Positions 61,859 through 64,000 of a stretch of DNA of 64,000 nt are shown one piece after another (the first letter of the stretch is position 1; each line of letters opens with the position of its first letter). The stretch lies in NCBI GenBank assembly GCA_040216735.1, contig JAVJOO010000002.1:1081118-1145117 (forward strand). Reading direction: 5' to 3'. The notes under the pieces are model-generated. The model searched no databases. It worked only from the letters and a program-made list of their open reading frames with translations, and had not been told where the DNA came from. The DNA comes from Alphaproteobacteria bacterium. Its GTDB lineage: Bacteria > Pseudomonadota > Alphaproteobacteria > SHVP01. Both the position numbers and the translations under genes were made by a program.

Positions 61859-63238
61859 ATGGCAGTTGCTCTGAAAGAACTTCTTCGTCGCGCCGCGCGT
61901 GGCGTTGGCGCGCTCGGTCTCGGCGTTATACTGGCCGCAACGTTGCTTTGGGTCCCCGCCGACGCAGACGGTTTGTTCAACCCGAAGTCCTTCGAGTTGG
62001 CGAACGGTCTGCAGGTCGTCTTGATCGAAGACCACCGCGCCCCGGTCGTGACTCAAATGGTCTGGTACAAGGCTGGGTCGGCGGACGAGCCCCGCGGTAA
62101 ATCGGGCATTGCCCATTTCCTCGAGCATTTGATGTTCAAGGGCACCCGCGATGTCCCCGCAGGCGAGTTCTCCGAAGTGGTCACCAGAAACGGCGGACGC
62201 GAGAACGCCTTCACCTCATTCGACTATACCGGATACTTCCAGACCGTCGCCGCCGACCGCCTCGAAACGATGATGCGGCTTGAAGCCGACCGCATGACCA
62301 ATCTGACGCTCACCGAGGAACAGGTGAATGCGGAACGCTTGGTGATTCTCGAGGAGCGCCGTTCCCGCGTCGACAATACGCCGACGGGTCTGTTTTTCGA
62401 ACAAATGAATGCCGCCCAGTATCTCGCCTACCCCTACCGGGTGCCGGTGATCGGATGGGAAAGCGAAATCAAAAGCCTTGGCCTGGACGATGCGATTGAG
62501 TGGTATCGGACCTACTACGCGCCCAATAACGCGATCCTTATCGTTGCGGGAGACGTTACGGTCGAACAACTTCGCCCGCTCGCCGAGAAATACTATGGCG
62601 CGATTCCGCGCCGCGACACGCCGGCCCGGACACGGGCGGAGGAGCCGCCGCAGCTCGCCGCGCGTAGGCTGGAAATGTTCCACCCCCAGGTCACGCAAGA
62701 TACCTGGCGGCGCTCCTACCTCGCACCCAGCTACAACTGGGGCGAAGAGAAACACGCGTTGCCGTTGCAGATTCTGGCTCAAGTTCTCGGTGGACCCGCC
62801 ACCAGCCGGCTCTACCGCGGTATGGTTGTCGAGCGGCAAGTAGCGGTACTGGCGAGTGCCTTCTATTCGGCTACCGATGTCGGGCCGAGCCAGTTCTTTC
62901 TCTTCGCGGTACCTCGTGGCGATGCGACGCTTGCCGAAATCGAAGCCCAGATGGATGCACTGGTCGCGGATGTCCTCGAAAATGGCATCACGCAAGACGA
63001 GCTTGACCGCACCAGGCGGAACCTTCTGGCCCAGGCGGTTTATGCCCGCGATAACGTTCAGGGGGCCGCACGGATTTTCGGAGAAGCGTTGACAAACGGT
63101 CGGACGATCGAAGACGTCGAAAGCTGGCCCGACCGGATGGGTCAGGTCACATTAGAGGAGGTGAACGCCGCCGCGCGATACGTCTTCGACAAGCGGCGTT
63201 CGGTTACCGGTCTGTTGCGAGCGGGGGAGCCGAGTTGA
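61859..63238 (+). CDS. M16-family zinc peptidase (active member of the pair)
   Basis: 459 residues with an N-terminal signal or anchor (hydrophobic from about 18 to 33). The inverted zinc motif is HFLEH (His86, Glu89, His90 in IAHFLEHLMFKG), and the distal Glu lies in the LVILEERR region near 167. It degrades peptides in the periplasm. The second M16 protein, encoded by the next gene in a 4-base overlap, lacks the zinc motif and probably forms the other half of the chamber. Confidence 0.93.
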   Translation: MAVALKELLRRAARGVGALGLGVILAATLLWVPADADGLFNPKSFELANGLQVVLIEDHRAPVVTQMVWYKAGSADEPRGKSGIAHFLEHLMFKGTRDVPAGEFSEVVTRNGGRENAFTSFDYTGYFQTVAADRLETMMRLEADRMTNLTLTEEQVNAERLVILEERRSRVDNTPTGLFFEQMNAAQYLAYPYRVPVIGWESEIKSLGLDDAIEWYRTYYAPNNAILIVAGDVTVEQLRPLAEKYYGAIPRRDTPARTRAEEPPQLAARRLEMFHPQVTQDTWRRSYLAPSYNWGEEKHALPLQILAQVLGGPATSRLYRGMVVERQVAVLASAFYSATDVGPSQFFLFAVPRGDATLAEIEAQMDALVADVLENGITQDELDRTRRNLLAQAVYARDNVQGAARIFGEALTNGRTIEDVESWPDRMGQVTLEEVNAAARYVFDKRRSVTGLLRAGEPS

Positions 63239-64000
63239 TCGGGTTTCTGAAGGCGCCGTTTGGCGTTTTTCTGGCGCTTTTCGCCGTCGCGGTGGGGCTC
63301 CTGCTATGGGCGACACCGCTGCGCGCCGCCAACATCCAAGAGGTGCGCTCTCCGGGCGGCGTGACGGCTTGGCTCGTCGAAGAACCTTCGATCCCCATGC
63401 TCGCGGTCGAGATTCATTTCCGCGGCGGCACCTCGCTCGACCCGGCAGGCAAAGAAGGTTTGGCCAACCTTCTTTCCGGTCTTCTCGACGAGGGCGCCGG
63501 CGCGCTGGATTCCCAATCCTTTCAAGCCCGTCTCGAAGACCTCGCGATTTCTTTGTCATTCGACGCCGGGCGCGACGGTTTCAGCGGGAGTTTGCGAACC
63601 CTGACCGAGAACGCCGAGGCGGCGTTCGACTTGCTGCGTCTAGCCCTTTCCGAACCGCGCTTCGACCCCGAACCGGTCGAACGTATTCGCTCTCAGGTGA
63701 TCAGCGGTATTCGGGCGCGTGCAGAAAACCCCAACACGATCGCGGGGGAGACACTCTTTCGGACGCTTTACCCCGATCACCCCTATGGCCGGCCCGCTCG
63801 CGGTACCCCGAAGTCGGTTGCGGCCATTACCGTCGACGATTTGCGGACCTTCGTTGCCGAGCGGTTCGCGAAGGAAAATCTGATCGTCGGCGTCGTCGGC
63901 GATATCTCCCCCGAACGCCTGTCGGTGCTGCTCGATCGAACGTTCGGTGGATTGCCGGCGGGTGGGCAAGATATCGACGTGCCCGAGACGCCGGCAGTGG
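63235..64000 (+). CDS. M16-family protein, second member, inactive-type (3' end outside window)
   Basis: The frame opens at a TTG that overlaps the stop of the first M16 gene (TTGA), with GGGGAG 7-8 bases upstream, and is open to the window end (255 codons seen). A signal peptide (residues 1-34, ending at TPLRAANI) is followed by the M16 N-terminal domain (LAVEIHFRGGTSLDPAGKEG and YPDHPYGRPARGTPKSVAAI). Where HxxEH should stand it reads LANLLSGLLDEGA, so it cannot bind zinc there. This is the usual active/inactive M16 pairing in bacteria. Confidence 0.88.
   Translation, partial: MIGFLKAPFGVFLALFAVAVGLLLWATPLRAANIQEVRSPGGVTAWLVEEPSIPMLAVEIHFRGGTSLDPAGKEGLANLLSGLLDEGAGALDSQSFQARLEDLAISLSFDAGRDGFSGSLRTLTENAEAAFDLLRLALSEPRFDPEPVERIRSQVISGIRARAENPNTIAGETLFRTLYPDHPYGRPARGTPKSVAAITVDDLRTFVAERFAKENLIVGVVGDISPERLSVLLDRTFGGLPAGGQDIDVPETPAV

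Overview
The window is GC-rich, densely coded bacterial chromosome, and most genes are preceded by clear Shine-Dalgarno sequences. I read it as an alphaproteobacterium, probably Rhodospirillales-like. The main reason is the right-hand core block ribF, ileS, lspA, a DUF3035 lipoprotein and a pair of M16 peptidases. The abundance of CaiB/BaiF, MmgE/PrpD, SDR and peptide-type ABC genes fits too. The taxonomy is inferred from gene content and order, not from a search. No rRNA, tRNA, CRISPR array, insertion sequence or phage gene was recognised.

Layout. 1-2271: the end of an OmpR-type response regulator, its histidine kinase, and a small secreted MxKDx-repeat protein. 2343-15776: assorted metabolism (alcohol dehydrogenase, lipoprotein, LysE exporter, metallo-hydrolase, peptide-type binding protein, periplasmic ankyrin protein, M24 peptidase, aldo/keto reductase, membrane-anchored GltB-like protein, PhzF, FrnE-like DsbA protein, RecX). 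16048-20366: NTF2-like, PEP-mutase-like, tandem DUF427, SDR, methyltransferase and VOC genes. 20497-23245: a three-part cobalt-type nitrile hydratase/thiocyanate-hydrolase-like enzyme in an operon with a dienelactone hydrolase and an SDR. 23642-23983: a histone H1-like Lys/Ala protein.

24265-29073 is the most unusual part, an aromatic ring-hydroxylating oxygenase operon. It has a chromene-carboxylate-isomerase-like gene, a full Rieske oxygenase alpha subunit, a second alpha paralogue from which the Rieske cluster domain has been cleanly excised, a small beta-like subunit, a ferredoxin-type reductase and a Rieske ferredoxin. It is followed by AllA, an ABC importer without its binding protein (two permeases and one double ATPase), a GMC oxidoreductase, a Lys-rich-tailed small barrel protein, three SDRs (two of them tandem duplicates), an esterase, a PuuE-like deacetylase and a GAF protein.

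40815-55332 is a CoA-thioester catabolic island. A GntR/UTRA repressor with an 18-bp perfect palindrome stands divergent to MaoC, acyl-CoA dehydrogenase, two class III CoA-transferases and an MFS carrier. Then come VOC, a Cat1-like CoA-transferase, two MmgE/PrpD proteins, a PaaK-like ligase, an amidase and a crotonase lacking both hydratase glutamates. 55431-64000: an HD protein, a PhaJ-like hydratase and the housekeeping block, ending inside the second M16 gene.
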